NCBI GenBank assembly: GCA_021286645.1
Contig: JAJTBZ010000035.1
Span: forward strand, 36,041 to 100,040
Length of the DNA: 64,000 bases
DNA from: Ignavibacteria bacterium
GTDB lineage: Bacteria; Bacteroidota; Ignavibacteria; Ignavibacteriales; Ignavibacteriaceae
Direction: 5' to 3'
Shown here one piece after another: positions 63,702 through 64,000 of the stretch. The first letter of the stretch is position 1. Every line of letters starts with the position of its first letter. A program made the position numbers and the translations under genes. The notes beneath the pieces are model-generated. The model saw only the letters and a program-made list of their open reading frames with translations. It was not told where the DNA came from and did not search any database.

Positions 63702-64000
63702 TTAATCTAATTTTTTCTTTGCCAAAACGAGTGCCCCGATAGTTGCTGCCAACAACAGGAACCCAATTGCTTCAAACGGCAGAAGGTATTTGGTATATAG
63801 CTCATGCCCAATTGCCTCAACTGTACCGATTGCAACAGCCTTGGCGCTATTTTGATTAACAGGTGATTTGGCCAAACCGTTCCACAACGTGGCTGCAATT
63901 TGCACAAATACCAACAGGCCCAGGCCTACTGCCGACCATTTCAACAGCGGTTGTTCAGCGAACAGCCCTTTTTCATTTTCCGGGCGCAATAACATTATTA
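63702..64000 (-). CDS. nuoJ: NADH-quinone oxidoreductase subunit J, C-terminal part (partial)
   Basis: The frame runs off the right end of the window. The visible about 99 residues ([13 protein letters not shown], one helix [19 protein letters not shown], then [32 protein letters not shown]) fit the last two membrane helices of Nuo[18 protein letters not shown] is the typical conserved end. Upstream helices lie beyond 64000. Confidence 0.93.
   Translation of the reverse strand, partial: IMLLRPENEKGLFAEQPLLKWSAVGLGLLVFVQIAATLWNGLAKSPVNQNSAKAVAIGTVEAIGHELYTKYLLPFEAIGFLLLAATIGALVLAKKKLD

Overview
The window looks like chromosome from a member of the Bacteroidota/Chlorobiota group, most likely an Ignavibacteria- or Kapabacteria-like organism. 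The evidence is two secreted proteins ending in a type A sorting domain of the type IX secretion system (motif QNYPNPFNP), a Bacteroidota-style TAnnTTTG promoter element in places, a low-to-moderate GC content by eye, many sensor kinases with Y_Y_Y or Cache sensors, a kdsB gene (so LPS is made), and a 14-subunit-type complex I. The exact taxon is inferred, not shown.

Layout. 1-750: the 3' part of an RHS protein with a SleB-like C-terminal domain (minus strand, runs off the window). 1065-3788: a large T9SS-exported delta-60-repeat protein. 3.9-7.4 kb: a GatB/YqeY protein, two VOC proteins and a Cache histidine kinase. 7.9-14.8 kb: a type IC restriction-modification locus in the order hsdM-hsdS-prrC-hsdR, the same order as the E. 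coli EcoprrI locus. The third gene encodes a PrrC anticodon nuclease with its R/E/H catalytic triad visible. 14.8-17.2 kb: a decayed intergenic region that ends in a tandem array of tRNA-Asp-like hairpin units, each followed by an intrinsic terminator, at a period of about 122 bp, next to a genuine tRNA-Asp. 17.3-22.7 kb: a DUF1801 protein and a MarR-controlled EmrAB/TolC-type efflux system. 22.8-24.3 kb: a Crp-like regulator and an MBL-fold hydrolase. 24.7-30.7 kb: an SQR-like flavoprotein, a DUF1847 Cys protein, an aquaporin, a CobW GTPase, a FadL porin and a PocR-type regulator with a 22-bp operator-like palindrome. 30.9-43.4 kb: a serine hydrolase, an orphan protein and four histidine kinases. 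43.8-44.5 kb: a second tRNA-Asp with the same repeat family, here interrupted by a GIY-YIG nuclease gene. 44.6-48.8 kb: a T9SS protein, MntP, and an AmgK-like kinase fused to a RapZ C-terminal domain followed by MurU (peptidoglycan amino-sugar recycling). 48.9-50.9 kb: an ABC-2 exporter. 51-56.9 kb: a tightly overlapping minus-strand operon (nnr, vanZ-like, M48 protease, plsC, gatC, kdsB, D-cysteine desulfhydrase-like). 57-64 kb: complex I genes nuoJ(partial)-K-L-M, an NhaD-type Na+/H+ antiporter, and nuoN.

The most unusual content is (i) the tRNA-Asp-derived repeat family. It occurs at two tRNA-Asp loci and as scattered single copies. Its stems are kept while its loops vary, and one copy forms the 3' end of a GIY-YIG nuclease gene. 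(ii) The PrrC ribotoxin guarding a type IC system outside Proteobacteria. (iii) The AmgK-RapZ fusion. No CRISPR array, rRNA or complete insertion sequence was seen.
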